This document shows, in pieces, positions 1 through 8,881 of a stretch of DNA of 64,000 nucleotides. The notes beneath the pieces are model-generated. The model made no database searches. It saw only the letters and a list, made by a program, of their open reading frames with translations, and was not told the DNA's origin. The translations under genes and the position numbers were made by a program. The DNA comes from Corynebacterium callunae DSM 20147 (lineage in GTDB: Bacteria > Actinomycetota > Actinomycetes > Mycobacteriales > Mycobacteriaceae), in NCBI RefSeq assembly GCF_000344785.1, contig NC_020506.1:2728001-2792000 (forward strand), written 5' to 3'. Position 1 is the first letter of the stretch. Every line of letters starts with the position of its first letter.

Positions 1-1014
1 GAGTCCAAAGAGGGCAAAACTGATGACATTAAGGGTTGCTGGGTCATTAAAAGACAGCGGAATGTTGCGGTCAATAACCTGATAAATGGTAGTCCACTCC
101 GCGCCTCTTTCGCGGTTAAGCCGGAGGAATTCATTCCAGGCGTTCGGATACATCAGCATCACAGGCGCATTAACTACTACCCAGCTCACCACCGCAGCAG
201 CAAGCATTTTGAGGAAATTGGGCAGTTTTCCGGTGCGCACGGACAGCACTAAATACGCACCCAAAAGATATAGTGGCCACAGTTTGAAGGCAGTGCCAAG
301 CCCGATGAGCACACCGGCCCACATAAAATTGCCCCGTTTTACAGCCAACATCGCAGCAACCACGGCGGTGATGGAAGGGATATCCCAGTTGGTAAAAGCA
401 TGAACCGCAACAAGGGGAGAGGCTGCAACCAGCACCGTATCCCAGACTCGATTGCCAGTTAGCTCTGCCACCATGCGAATGACCAACACCCAGAAGAAGC
501 TCAAAGCCAGAGCTGTCACAATGAAATAGAGGCCAGCTTCGGGGAGGGAATGAAAAGGCAGGGCATCAATAATGGGATAGATAAAGCGAGTAATAATCGC
601 GCAAATCCACTGAAAAATACCGCCCAGAACCGGGTATTCCATATACCTGGTGAGATCACCCTCCTGCCAAGAAAAGGCATAGGGGAAGCCAGGCATATCC
701 AGCCCGCGGCCGGCGTATAGCGGAACGATGTCGTTATAACAGGCGGAAGTGTATTGCCGGTTTCCCGACCAATTGAGGGAAATTACGCCTTCCGGACTGC
801 GCGAGCCCTGAATGCAATTGGCTTTTGTTAAGAACCCACCGGCAAGAAACAGCAAAGATGTAAAGATTAAAACGCGCAGGGGAGTCCAAAAACGCTGGCT
901 TCCAACTTGCGCAAAACGACCAAAAGGACCGCCGATTGCGTTGATGAAATCATGTGCCACAGGTTCGGTAGCTCCCGGGGAGACTCGATTATTTACCTGT
1001 TTGTGCAGCGGCAT
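1..1014 (-). CDS. GT87-family (GT-C) membrane glycosyltransferase, C-terminus cut off by the window edge
   Basis: Reading leftward from ATG at 1014 there are 338 codons with no stop before the window edge. The start follows an AGGAAG ribosome site. After a cytoplasmic N-terminus come a transmembrane segment (about residues 47-64), an extracytoplasmic loop, and several more hydrophobic helices with short charged loops, as in polyprenyl-phosphate-sugar-dependent mannosyl/arabinosyl transferases (GT87/DUF2029). The gene lies just downstream of a class A PBP on the same strand. From memory, M. tuberculosis has the same arrangement (Rv0051 after ponA1). A role in extracytoplasmic glycan or lipoglycan synthesis is inferred; donor and acceptor are unknown. 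Confidence 0.75.
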   Translation of the reverse strand, partial: MPLHKQVNNRVSPGATEPVAHDFINAIGGPFGRFAQVGSQRFWTPLRVLIFTSLLFLAGGFLTKANCIQGSRSPEGVISLNWSGNRQYTSACYNDIVPLYAGRGLDMPGFPYAFSWQEGDLTRYMEYPVLGGIFQWICAIITRFIYPIIDALPFHSLPEAGLYFIVTALALSFFWVLVIRMVAELTGNRVWDTVLVAASPLVAVHAFTNWDIPSITAVVAAMLAVKRGNFMWAGVLIGLGTAFKLWPLYLLGAYLVLSVRTGKLPNFLKMLAAAVVSWVVVNAPVMLMYPNAWNEFLRLNRERGAEWTTIYQVIDRNIPLSFNDPATLNVISFALFGL

Positions 1015-1090
1015 ATGGCTTCCTCATTACATTCGGCGGTCCGTTTATTCGACTTCGCGAGCCCCTTAGCGCGGATAGCTCAGTGCTAGT

Positions 1091-3286
1091 TTAACCCGCT
1101 CCGATCAACTCGCCCGGAATGGTAATGCCGGGGAGAATCTCCACCGCGCCACCACCAGTATCAGCTGGCTGCTCTGCAGCAGGGGCAGCCGGTGCTGCGG
1201 GAGTTACTGGCTGTACTGCTGAGGTAGCAGGTACTGCAGCATCAACGCTAGGCACGGTGTCCTGAACGGTGCCGGTGTCTCCATAAGAATCACTGGTGTA
1301 TGGGGTTGGGCTCCATACATAATCAGCTGCTGGAGGATTGCCATATCCCAAGGCCGGTGCTGCTGGCCAAGATTCCAAAGGAGAGGTTTCCAGGGCATTA
1401 TCCATGGTGGCCTTCCAGATGGAGGCTGGGGTGTTGGAGCCGTACATGAGGCCACCCCACTGGTTATAGAGTGCAGTGTTATCAGCGGTACCAACCCACA
1501 CTGCGGTAGCTAGCTGTGGGGAAGCGCCAACCATCCAGGCGTCCTTGTTGTTGCCGGTATCACCAAGCTGAGTGGTACCAGTCTTTGCAGCAGATACCTG
1601 GCCATCGGCAAGCCCATTGTTATTAGCACTAGCCGCAATTGGGGCCATCGCATCAATGAGGTTCAAAGCAACCTTCTCAGAGACACGGCGCTCACCCTCG
1701 CCATCTTCAAACTCATAGAGCACTTCGCCACTGCGGGTTTCCACCTTGGAGACAAAGTGTGGGGAATGCCAAACACCTTCATTTGCGATGGTGGCCATTG
1801 CAGAAGCCATATCCAAAGGACGGGATTCGTACTGGCCCAAGATGATGCCCTCATAAGGAGTCTCACCATTTTCGGTCAGGGTCTCTGGGATGCTTGGCAA
1901 AGATTCAGCAATACCCAGTGCATGTGCCATATCAGCAGTATCCTGTGGACCATTTTCCAGATCCTGCTGCAAGCGGATAAAGCTGGTGTTATAGGACTTC
2001 TTCAGTGCTTCCTTGATGGAACAAGCACCACAGGTAGCGTCGTTGGCATTGTAAACAGTGATGTCACCGGTGGTTACTGGCTCAGAGCTATAGATCTGAG
2101 AGGTTGGAATACCCTGCTGCAGCGCAGCGGCTAGACCGAAGATCTTAAAGGTAGAGCCAGTCTGAATTGGTGCATTGGCATAATCCCAGCCAGCTGCGTC
2201 CTCGCCACCGTAATAGGCACGAACTGCACCGTTATTGGGATCGATGGACACTACAGCAGCACGGTTGTTATCAGTCAGGGTTGCCAGCTGATCGCGTACC
2301 GCATCAACCGCACCTTGCTGTGCCTTTGCGTCGATAGTCGTGGTGATCTGCAGGCCACGAGTTTCCACATCTTCTTCTGTGATGCCGAGCTCGCTCAGTT
2401 CTGCCATGACATTGTTCTTAATCAAACCATTGGTGCCGGTTGCCTCGGTATAAGCGCGGTTGTTGGCAGGGTCAGTGGTCTGCGGATAGGTAGCCTGTGC
2501 ACGCTCTTCAGCCGTGATGGCTCCGATTTCTGCCATGCCGTCCATGACATAGCTCCAGCGAGTCTCAGCCTCTTCTGGGTTGGTCCATGGATCTAGCTCG
2601 CTGGGGCGCTGAATACTTGCTGCCAAAACAGCACCTTCAGCTGCGGTCAGCTGGTCCACTGGCTTATCAAAGAAGGCATGGGCAGCTGCCTGGACACCAT
2701 AGGCATTGCGGCCAAAGTAAACAGTGTTGAGGTATGCCTCAAGCACTTCATCCTTTGACCACTCATTTGCCATCTTGGCGGAGTAGACCAATTCCTTAGC
2801 CTTACGGATCAAGGAACGCTCGTCACCAACCACGGCTTTCTTCACATACTGCTGGGTAATGGTGGAGCCACCGCCAGCAGCAGGGTTACCGGTAATCACG
2901 CCGATTGCGGCACGTGCATAACCGGTGATGGAGAATCCGGGGTTTGAATAAAACTCACGGTCCTCGGCAGCGAGCACAGCATTGCGCACAACTTCGGGAA
3001 CCTGGTCAATAGAGACCATTTGGCGGTTACCTTCAGGTGGGACAACGCGCGCGAGCTCAGTGCTGCCATCAGAGGCGTAGATCTGCGAGACCTGTGGGGA
3101 AACCAGTTCCTCAGGCTCGGGAACATCGACGATGATGTAGGCGCTCATAAAAACTAGGGCAGGGATGAGGATAACCGCAGCGATAGCGCCGAGGAAGGCG
3201 TTTCGCTTGGTTAAGCTCTTCTTGGCACTTTGTGCTCTTCGTTTGCCACCGCTTGTTGGGGCAGCGGAATTATTGCTATTCGTCAA
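1091..3286 (-). CDS. ponA: Bifunctional class A penicillin-binding protein (PonA/MrcB type)
   Basis: 731 residues from a TTG start. It polymerises and cross-links peptidoglycan outside the membrane. A short basic cytoplasmic N-terminus precedes one transmembrane anchor (about 31-52). The transglycosylase domain shows EDREFY (about 108-113) and GGSTITQQ (about 139-146). The transpeptidase domain has the three signature motifs: STFK (S378, K381), SYN (431-433) and KTGT (568-571). The C-terminus is a Pro/Ala-rich tail, common in actinobacterial PBP1. The glycosyltransferase gene follows 76 bases downstream and the DUF5318 gene lies upstream on the same strand, so the three probably form one envelope-related unit. 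No nearer ATG in frame fits the N-terminus, so the TTG start is kept. Confidence 0.93.
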   Translation of the reverse strand: MTNSNNSAAPTSGGKRRAQSAKKSLTKRNAFLGAIAAVILIPALVFMSAYIIVDVPEPEELVSPQVSQIYASDGSTELARVVPPEGNRQMVSIDQVPEVVRNAVLAAEDREFYSNPGFSITGYARAAIGVITGNPAAGGGSTITQQYVKKAVVGDERSLIRKAKELVYSAKMANEWSKDEVLEAYLNTVYFGRNAYGVQAAAHAFFDKPVDQLTAAEGAVLAASIQRPSELDPWTNPEEAETRWSYVMDGMAEIGAITAEERAQATYPQTTDPANNRAYTEATGTNGLIKNNVMAELSELGITEEDVETRGLQITTTIDAKAQQGAVDAVRDQLATLTDNNRAAVVSIDPNNGAVRAYYGGEDAAGWDYANAPIQTGSTFKIFGLAAALQQGIPTSQIYSSEPVTTGDITVYNANDATCGACSIKEALKKSYNTSFIRLQQDLENGPQDTADMAHALGIAESLPSIPETLTENGETPYEGIILGQYESRPLDMASAMATIANEGVWHSPHFVSKVETRSGEVLYEFEDGEGERRVSEKVALNLIDAMAPIAASANNNGLADGQVSAAKTGTTQLGDTGNNKDAWMVGASPQLATAVWVGTADNTALYNQWGGLMYGSNTPASIWKATMDNALETSPLESWPAAPALGYGNPPAADYVWSPTPYTSDSYGDTGTVQDTVPSVDAAVPATSAVQPVTPAAPAAPAAEQPADTGGGAVEILPGITIPGELIGAG

Positions 3287-3377
3287 CTGGAGTGTCCGTT
3301 CAATCAGATTTGGTTCTTATCTGAGGTGTTTGCTGTAAAGAATACTGTGCTTATGGTAATTCGCCTGAATCTGGGAA

Positions 3378-3740
3378 TTAGCTGGCCATAGCAGTTTCCG
3401 CCTTGAGTAGGTGATTCCATTTACAAGCAGGGCATACTTCGACTGTGTGGACAGTGCATTGAGGAGCTTTAGCTACCAGCAATGCGATTTCCTCTTCGCT
3501 TCTTGCTGATCCAGCTGCTTTTCCAATTTCCTCTCCATAAACCCATAAAACAATGCGTAGCTGATCACTTTCACAGATCGGACACGGATAGCTGGCTGGC
3601 TGCCCGTGATAACGACCTGCAGTGACTAGTAGGAAATCTGCATCACAAATCGATGCTTGTGACACCAGCCCGGCACGAAACTGACGAATCGTCTGCCGGC
3701 GCGCGAGCTGGTGACTGATCTCATTTCGATATTGCACCAC
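3378..3740 (-). CDS. DUF5318-family protein (Rv0049-like)
   Basis: About 120 residues with two Cys pairs, CPIC (in YPCPICESDQL) and CPAC (in VEVCPACKWNHL), suggesting a small zinc-ribbon-like fold. It matches the actinobacterial DUF5318 family found beside ponA. Function is unknown. The ORF can be extended to 3830 (150 residues), but family similarity begins at VVQYRNEISHQLARR, where two adjacent GTG codons (3740 and 3737) are likely starts. The longer version would also run into the malR promoter region. It precedes the PBP gene on the same strand. Confidence 0.7.
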   Translation of the reverse strand: MVQYRNEISHQLARRQTIRQFRAGLVSQASICDADFLLVTAGRYHGQPASYPCPICESDQLRIVLWVYGEEIGKAAGSARSEEEIALLVAKAPQCTVHTVEVCPACKWNHLLKAETAMAS

Positions 3741-3871
3741 GCGTACTAGTGTAACCCCCGCAGGCGCGCGCTCTAGACCCAGGAATATTCCTTTAAATTG
3801 TATTTTCCCTGTGAAAATATTGGAATTCATTGTATATAGCTTCAGGAACGGAAATTACCAAGTATTCGGGC

Positions 3872-3884
3872 TAAACTGGCATCC
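3872..3884 (+). promoter_or_regulatory. -10 element of a probable leaderless malR mRNA
   Basis: TAAACT at 3872-3877 is followed by exactly 7 bases and then the ATG of the MarR gene. There is no purine-rich ribosome site. Transcription would begin at or next to the A of ATG. Confidence 0.5.
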
Positions 3885-4346
3885 ATGACTGACGCAAAAA
3901 CAGAGGATCTTGCCTCCCGCGTGCGACCCGCACTAACGAAGCTCTATGTCCTCTATCTCCGCCGTTCTGCAAACTCCGACCTTTCCGGTCCACAATTGAC
4001 AATCTTGAGTCGCCTCGCAGAAAACGGCCCCTCGCGAATCAGCCGCATTGCTGAACTTGAAGATATTCGTATGCCTACCGCTTCCAATGCTTTGCACCAA
4101 CTAGAGCAACTGGATCTGGTTGAGCGCATCCGTGACACCAAGGATCGCCGTGGCGTTCAGGTACAGCTGACCGAACATGGTCGCGCCGAATTGGACCGTG
4201 TTAATAAGGAACGCGATTCTGAAATGGCTCAGCTACTGGATATGCTCAGCCCAGCACAGCTTGAGCGTGCCGAAGATCTGGTTGATATCATCACCGAATT
4301 AGCTGAGGTGTACGGTAACTGGAAAGAGCCTAAAAGCGATTCCTAA
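3885..4346 (+). CDS. malR: MarR-family transcriptional regulator (MalR-like)
   Basis: 153 residues. The winged-helix domain spans about 25-120: ALTKLYVLYLRRS helix, SGPQLTILSRLAENGPSRISRIAELEDIRMPTASNALHQLEQLDLVERIRD, with the wing at TKDRRGVQVQLTEHGRA, then two dimerisation helices. Position and sequence fit MalR of C. glutamicum, which regulates malic enzyme and, from later work, stress and envelope genes (from memory). The start is probably leaderless. It is divergent from the DUF5318 gene, so one binding site could control both. Confidence 0.8.
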   Translation: MTDAKTEDLASRVRPALTKLYVLYLRRSANSDLSGPQLTILSRLAENGPSRISRIAELEDIRMPTASNALHQLEQLDLVERIRDTKDRRGVQVQLTEHGRAELDRVNKERDSEMAQLLDMLSPAQLERAEDLVDIITELAEVYGNWKEPKSDS

Positions 4347-4373
4347 GTTCCCCAACCCTGACTCCGGAAATTG

Positions 4374-5315
4374 ATGAACGAACCTCTCCGCGTACTTGTA
4401 TCCTGCCGCCCCGAAGAATCCCCGGGGGGCAATTCGGGTAAACCGAATGACTCAGTATTTGAGTTTGCTGCGTGGCTAGCACGCACCTCGGAAATTAACG
4501 TGCGGGGAATTACCACCTTCATTAGACCTTGGCCTTCCTCCTCAATTAGTAAATTGGGTGGGAAGTACCAAAAGTGGTTTAAGAATTTGGATTCTTTTTA
4601 TCGGAACCAAATCATTAAATGCCTCAAAGATGCCGGCGTCAGCAAGTCTCAGTGGGATGAGAATGTATCGGTATTTGTTGATGGCCCTTCGGAATCCTCA
4701 CTGCTTACCCATGCCGCCAGGGATTTTGAAGCTGACCTTATTCTGCTGGGCTCCGATGCGACCGCACCCAAAGGTCGCTTCCTCGCTAGCTCCACTGCCG
4801 ATGCACTCCTGCACTCTTCACCTGTGCCACTGGGTTTGGTGCCACGGGGAGTCAAACTTTCTAAAAAGGGTGTCACCCGAGTTAATTATGCTTTCACCAG
4901 TGAAAGTGAAGACTTTGGTCCGGGATTAAGTTACGCAGCAGAACTTGCCAATACTTGGGAAGTTCCGCTGCGTATTTTGTCATTTTCCCCCACTGGCCTC
5001 ACTGACTCACCAATGTCGGACAAGCTGGATCTCACCACTGAGCTTTCAACTGAGTGGCGCGAAATCACCCTCGCTCTCCTTGATCGTGCCCGCGATGAAG
5101 TTCTTAATGTGTATCCAGGACTGAATGTCAGCAGTGAAATTGGATCAGGTTGGGGCTGGAATGGTGCCATCGAAGCCCTGAAGTGGAAGAAGGGCGATCT
5201 TTTGTGCCTCGACTCCCATCGCACTGATACCTTTTCCCGCGTTTTTGTGGGTTCGGAAACCATGGAGATTATCCGCAACTCCCCAGTGCCCACCATCATT
5301 TACCCAGGGCCCTAG
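4374..5315 (+). CDS. Universal stress protein, tandem UspA domains
   Basis: About 313 residues with two Usp-type alpha/beta domains. The first ends with LILLGSDATAPKGRFLASSTADALLHSSPVPLGLVP. The second (from about residue 165) ends DLLCLDSHRTDTFSRVFVGSETMEIIRNSPVPTIIYPGP. The glycine-rich nucleotide loop G-2X-G-9X-G(S/T) is only partly conserved in each half, so ATP binding is uncertain. The gene starts 27 bases after malR on the same strand and is probably co-transcribed. A TTG at 4371 directly precedes the ATG chosen here. A role in stress tolerance is inferred from the family only. Confidence 0.8.
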   Translation: MNEPLRVLVSCRPEESPGGNSGKPNDSVFEFAAWLARTSEINVRGITTFIRPWPSSSISKLGGKYQKWFKNLDSFYRNQIIKCLKDAGVSKSQWDENVSVFVDGPSESSLLTHAARDFEADLILLGSDATAPKGRFLASSTADALLHSSPVPLGLVPRGVKLSKKGVTRVNYAFTSESEDFGPGLSYAAELANTWEVPLRILSFSPTGLTDSPMSDKLDLTTELSTEWREITLALLDRARDEVLNVYPGLNVSSEIGSGWGWNGAIEALKWKKGDLLCLDSHRTDTFSRVFVGSETMEIIRNSPVPTIIYPGP

Positions 5316-5380
5316 CCGGTGTGTGTACCCCACAGCGGGGGAGAAGACTAGTATTAAAGCCTCTAGAGGAGGAAAATTCC

Positions 5381-5869
5381 ATGGCCAAACAGCCACGCCC
5401 GCTCAATCCTGAACACCCGGAAAATGACCTCAGCGAAGAAGCTGATTATTCCAACCGTCCGCGCCCTATGGCCGCCGATGTGGAAAGCCTCGCGGATTTC
5501 CCTGATCCAGCCGAGCTACATCGCAAAAATCAGCATTCCTCAAAACAAGCCATCCTTTATGGCTTGGCGGTTCCCCTCGTCACTTTTATTTCCGCCTATA
5601 TTTTGGCGTGGGTAGCGCGCCTGCAGGGTGGTCCGCTTTGCGACGCCGGCACAGCCACCTGGATTTGTTCGCGCTCAGCCGAGCTCTGGTGGCCGATTTC
5701 CACCAGCATCATCGCCTTTGGTGGCATGCTCGGAGGGGCCTGGATTCTCTATGACAAATACCGCAACTACCTGCGCTGGCGCGCGTGGATGGGCGTGCTG
5801 TGGATTTTGATTCCTTTTAGCATGCTGTGGGCAACATCCGTTTTGCCACTGTCCATTTTGGGACATTAA
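5381..5869 (+). CDS. Small membrane protein of unknown function
   Basis: 162 residues. The start is set by a strong AGAGGAGG ribosome site 8 bases before ATG; an upstream GTG (5321) in the same frame lacks one. About 65 hydrophilic residues (Pro/Asp/Glu rich) lead into three transmembrane helices: GLAVPLVTFISAYILAWVA, a second around TSIIAFGGMLGGAWIL, and a third at WMGVLWILIPFSMLWATSV. Two Cys (in PLCDAGTATWICSRS) lie in the first extracytoplasmic loop and could form a disulfide. It follows the Usp gene closely and ends at a terminator, closing the malR-usp transcription unit. I do not recognise a named family. Confidence 0.7.
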   Translation: MAKQPRPLNPEHPENDLSEEADYSNRPRPMAADVESLADFPDPAELHRKNQHSSKQAILYGLAVPLVTFISAYILAWVARLQGGPLCDAGTATWICSRSAELWWPISTSIIAFGGMLGGAWILYDKYRNYLRWRAWMGVLWILIPFSMLWATSVLPLSILGH

Positions 5870-5876
5870 AAAAATT

Positions 5877-5903
5877 AACCCTTAAGCACGCTTAAGGGTT
5901 TTG
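5877..5903. terminator. Bidirectional terminator between convergent genes
   Basis: Perfect 10-bp stem (AACCCTTAAG/CTTAAGGGTT) with a CACG loop. Runs of A before it and T after it let it serve the membrane-protein gene on the left and the MhuD-like gene on the right. Confidence 0.85.
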
Positions 5904-5912
5904 TCATTTAGA

Positions 5913-6242
5913 TTATTCTGCGGTGTTTCCAGCGGAGCCGAGCACAACCTCGAACTCCAAAAGTGAGGCGCCGGAGGCAACAGGCTTCTTCTCAGAACCG
6001 TGTGCACCCTGGCCGTGGCCGCCCTGTGCCTTTTCAGCATCACGCCACGCGTTATAGCTGGCTTCATCAGCCCACTGAGTGACCACAAAATAGCGGTCTT
6101 CACCAGCAACTGGACGCAGCAATTGGAAACCTTCAAAACCAATTGCAGAATCTACTGCATGCTGGCGGGCGACAAAGCGCTTTTCCAACTCAGGGCCAGC
6201 GCCTTCGGGAACAGAAATTGCGTTAATTTTTACGATGCTCAT
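5913..6242 (-). CDS. MhuD-like antibiotic-biosynthesis-monooxygenase-fold haem-degrading enzyme
   Basis: 109 residues with the ferredoxin-like ABM fold. The sequence closely tracks mycobacterial MhuD: MSIVKINAISVPEGAGPELEKRF, GFQLLRPVAGEDRYFVVTQW and the C-terminal VASGASLLEFEVVL. N7, F23, R26 and W66 are in place. The axial His (H75 in MhuD) falls in a His/Gly-rich stretch (GGHGQGAHG) carrying H76 and H81, so one is probably the haem ligand. Predicted role: cytosolic haem breakdown releasing iron. No haem uptake genes are adjacent; an iron-siderophore lipoprotein lies 7 kb away. Confidence 0.78.
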   Translation of the reverse strand: MSIVKINAISVPEGAGPELEKRFVARQHAVDSAIGFEGFQLLRPVAGEDRYFVVTQWADEASYNAWRDAEKAQGGHGQGAHGSEKKPVASGASLLEFEVVLGSAGNTAE

Positions 6243-6281
6243 GCTTTGCCACCGTACCGTCCAGACAATAAAGAATGATTA

Positions 6282-6313
6282 AAAGCTCCTGTGACAATTG
6301 CCTCAGGAGCTTT
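6282..6313 (-). terminator. Terminator of trhO
   Basis: 10-bp stem AAAGCTCCTG/CAGGAGCTTT around a 12-base loop. On the minus strand it is followed by a T-rich stretch, placing it downstream of the trhO stop. Confidence 0.75.
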
Positions 6314-6371
6314 AAAGTGGCGCCCCGCCTGGGGCAATGCGCCCCACCGTGGAGGGGCGCGTCGACAAGCG

Positions 6372-7313
6372 CTAGTTTGTTGCTACTAGTGGGTCTACGC
6401 CACGAGCTGCATAATCTGCAGCGATCTCGGCGCAGCGCTCGCGCTTGCAGTGCCGGGTTTCCACATTTTCGAAGCAATCAGGGCACATGAGGACTAGCTC
6501 GCGGCAATCATCTTCATTGATGCAGTGCTCGAACTTGTTTGTCGGGGTATCGCAGTGAATGCAGTGGCCAAGGCGCTTATAGTCCTCGCCGAACTCCATG
6601 TGCATGCGCTTGTCAAAGACGTAGAGGGAACCCTCCCACAGGCCTTGGTTGCCAAATTGCTCGCCATAACGAACGATGCCGCCATCAAGTTGGTAGACCT
6701 CTTTGAAACCGCGGTTGATCATCAGGGAGCTCAAGATCTCGCAGCGAATACCACCGGTGCAATAAGTCACCACTGGCTTATCTTTGAGGTCATCGTATTT
6801 GCCGGATTCAATTTCCTTGATGAAGTCATGGGTGGTCTCAACATCCGGAACTACGGCGTCTTTGAACTTACCGATCTGCGCTTCCATGGCATTGCGTCCA
6901 TCAAAGAACACAACCTCATCGCCGCGCTTTTCAACTAGCTCATTAACCTGCTGTGGTTTCAGGTGCACGCCACCGCCAACGATGCCGTTTTCATCAACCT
7001 TGACCTCATCAGGAGCTCCAAAGGCCACAATTTCTTTGCGAACCTTCACGCTGAGCTTAGGGAAGTCTTCCGCGCTACCCTCGGACCACTTAAATTGCAT
7101 ACGGCTGAAGCCGGGGTGCTCACGAGTTTTCTTGATATATGCCTTGCAATCATCAATATCGCCGCCGACAGTGCCGTTGATTCCGTGTTCCGAAACCAAG
7201 ATGCGTCCGCGCAGGTTGAGTGACTCACAAAGCGTACGCTGCCACAGCTGAACCGCCTTCGGATCAGACAAAGGGGTGAATGCGTAATAAAGAAGAATTT
7301 TTCCGGTAGCCAC
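6372..7313 (-). CDS. trhO: tRNA uridine-34 hydroxylase TrhO (rhodanese family, UPF0176/YceA)
   Basis: 313 residues. N-terminal acylphosphatase-like domain ([22 protein letters not shown]), then a rhodanese domain with the active-site loop [10 protein letters not shown] (C185). The C-terminal Cys-rich tail (HCIHC, CINEDDC, MCPDC, HCKRERC) probably binds zinc. Family members carry out oxygen-dependent formation of 5-hydroxyuridine at tRNA position 34. The length is typical. A short gap separates it from the MhuD-like gene downstream, with a terminator in between, so it is likely its own transcription unit. Confidence 0.9.
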   Translation of the reverse strand: MATGKILLYYAFTPLSDPKAVQLWQRTLCESLNLRGRILVSEHGINGTVGGDIDDCKAYIKKTREHPGFSRMQFKWSEGSAEDFPKLSVKVRKEIVAFGAPDEVKVDENGIVGGGVHLKPQQVNELVEKRGDEVVFFDGRNAMEAQIGKFKDAVVPDVETTHDFIKEIESGKYDDLKDKPVVTYCTGGIRCEILSSLMINRGFKEVYQLDGGIVRYGEQFGNQGLWEGSLYVFDKRMHMEFGEDYKRLGHCIHCDTPTNKFEHCINEDDCRELVLMCPDCFENVETRHCKRERCAEIAADYAARGVDPLVATN

Positions 7314-7405
7314 GGTTTTATTCTAATGCCCACAGTGTCCAGCTAAAAACCACAGGGATCTAGTGCCATCCAAGTACACCGCGCTCCCCATTTGGGGGTG
7401 AAGCT

Positions 7406-7442
7406 TTATCGATCAACCGCTCTTGCTTAATCGATCATGATC
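7406..7442 (+). promoter_or_regulatory. Repeated TCGATCA elements upstream of ino1
   Basis: Two copies of ATCGATCA (in TTATCGATCAACCGC at 7406 and TTAATCGATCATGATC at 7427) spaced 21 bases apart, about two helical turns. They resemble half-sites for a LacI-type factor. In C. glutamicum, ino1 is activated by the LacI-type regulator IpsA (from memory), so this is a candidate site, not a proven one. Confidence 0.4.
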
Positions 7443-7555
7443 TTTGTGCACCTCAATGGGCATTTTTGAAGACGTAGCCTAGCTCAGTGGGTGGCGCTGC
7501 TCGAAGGGTAGCGCTGCCGTCATATTGTCTTTTATGCCTTTTAGAGGAGTTTTAG

Positions 7556-8647
7556 ATGTCTTCCAAAACCATTCGGGTTGCTATTGCTGGCGTTGGTAAC
7601 TGCGCTACGTCATTGATCCAAGGTGTGGAATTTTACCGCGATGCCGACCCTGCAGAGACCGTCCCTGGACTAATGCACGTAAAGTTCGGCGATTACCACG
7701 TGGGTGATCTTGAATTTGTTGCCGCATTTGATGTCGACGCCGAAAAAGTAGGCGTTGACCTCGCCGACGCCACCGAAGCCTCCCAAAACTGCACCATCAA
7801 AATCGCCGACGTTCCCACCACCGGCGTTACTGTCCTCAGAGGTCCCACCCTAGACGGGTTGGGAGACCACTACCGGGCGATGATCGATGAGTCCACCGCC
7901 GAGCCAGTCGACGTAGCCCAGGCGCTTATCGACGCAAAAGCAGATGTTTTGGTGTCTTATCTCCCAGTTGGTTCAGAAGAAGCCGATAAATTTTATGCTC
8001 AAGCAGCTATCGACGCTGGCTGTGCCTTTGTCAACGCACTTCCTGTATTTATCGCCTCTGATCCCGAATGGGCCCAGAAGTTTAGCGATGCCGGACTTCC
8101 CATCGTTGGCGATGACATCAAATCCCAAGTCGGCGCAACCATTACCCACCGCGTGCTAGCTCGCCTTTTTGAAGAACGCGGCGTTCGAGTTGATCGCACT
8201 ATGCAGCTGAATGTAGGTGGCAATATGGACTTCAAAAACATGTTGGACCGCAACCGTTTGGAATCCAAGAAGATCTCCAAAACTCAGGCCGTTACTTCCA
8301 ATATCACCGATGGCCCGCTAGCTGGGAAAATCTCAGATAGAAACGTCCACATCGGACCTTCTGACCATGTGCAATGGCTAGATGACCGCAAGTGGGCTTA
8401 TGTTCGCCTCGAGGGCACCGCTTTTGGTGGCGTGCCTCTGAACTTGGAATACAAGCTCGAGGTATGGGATTCACCTAACTCCGCCGGCATCATTATCGAC
8501 GCCGTTCGCGCCGCCAAAATTGCACTAGATAGAGGCATCGGCGGACCGATCCTGCCTGCGAGCTCCTATCTAATGAAGTCTCCTCCAGAGCAGCTTCCTG
8601 ATGATATTGCGCGAGAGCACCTAGAAGCCTTCATTATTGGTGAATGA
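7556..8647 (+). CDS. ino1: myo-Inositol-1-phosphate synthase
   Basis: 363 residues, the usual length for the short actinobacterial form. It converts glucose 6-phosphate to inositol 1-phosphate, the precursor of mycothiol, phosphatidylinositol and lipoglycans. The NAD-binding N-terminus reads [20 protein letters not shown]. Family motifs include [64 protein letters not shown] and [24 protein letters not shown] good AGAGGAG ribosome site precedes ATG by 7 bases. The product feeds the mycothiol used by the maleylpyruvate isomerase encoded at 27 kb. Confidence 0.95.
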   Translation: MSSKTIRVAIAGVGNCATSLIQGVEFYRDADPAETVPGLMHVKFGDYHVGDLEFVAAFDVDAEKVGVDLADATEASQNCTIKIADVPTTGVTVLRGPTLDGLGDHYRAMIDESTAEPVDVAQALIDAKADVLVSYLPVGSEEADKFYAQAAIDAGCAFVNALPVFIASDPEWAQKFSDAGLPIVGDDIKSQVGATITHRVLARLFEERGVRVDRTMQLNVGGNMDFKNMLDRNRLESKKISKTQAVTSNITDGPLAGKISDRNVHIGPSDHVQWLDDRKWAYVRLEGTAFGGVPLNLEYKLEVWDSPNSAGIIIDAVRAAKIALDRGIGGPILPASSYLMKSPPEQLPDDIAREHLEAFIIGE

Positions 8648-8658
8648 CTTCTAACCTC

Positions 8659-8706
8659 AAGTGGGGCAGTTTAAGGCCTTAGAAAGCCAACTAGTGCCCC
8701 ACTTTT
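8659..8706 (+). terminator. Terminator of ino1
   Basis: 10-bp stem AAGTGGGGCA/TGCCCCACTT enclosing 26 bases, ending in T residues. Confidence 0.65.
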
Positions 8707-8812
8707 CCGGGGTGAAAGGTGTTATATTCACCAACCGTGCCAATTTACCCAAAAACTGGAGTCCGGCACAGATTTTTGCGTAAATACGGACCGCGCAGGG
8801 CCTAATGTGGAG

Positions 8813-8863
8813 CCCAATTCACCCAAAAACTACCTCCAAGGCATCCTTTTGGGGTGAATTGGG
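8813..8863. repeat. Long inverted repeat between convergent ino1 and DUF1846 genes
   Basis: CCCAATTCACCC plus AAAA pairs with TTTT plus GGGTGAATTGGG, with one unpaired base, around an 18-base loop. The left arm also resembles a nearby segment (CAATTTACCCAAAAACTGGAG near 8740), so the spacer contains a partial direct repeat. It may help terminate transcription of the DUF1846 gene, although it lacks a clear T run. Confidence 0.5.
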
Positions 8864-8881
8864 ACTCTTCCCTTAGTGCCC

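Noticed and set aside
1073..1089. GCGGATAGCTCAGTGCTAG, resembling the 5' part of a tRNA with D-arm
   Set aside because: No anticodon arm, T-arm or acceptor complement follows; the sequence runs into the end of the PBP gene. Too short to claim a tRNA fragment.
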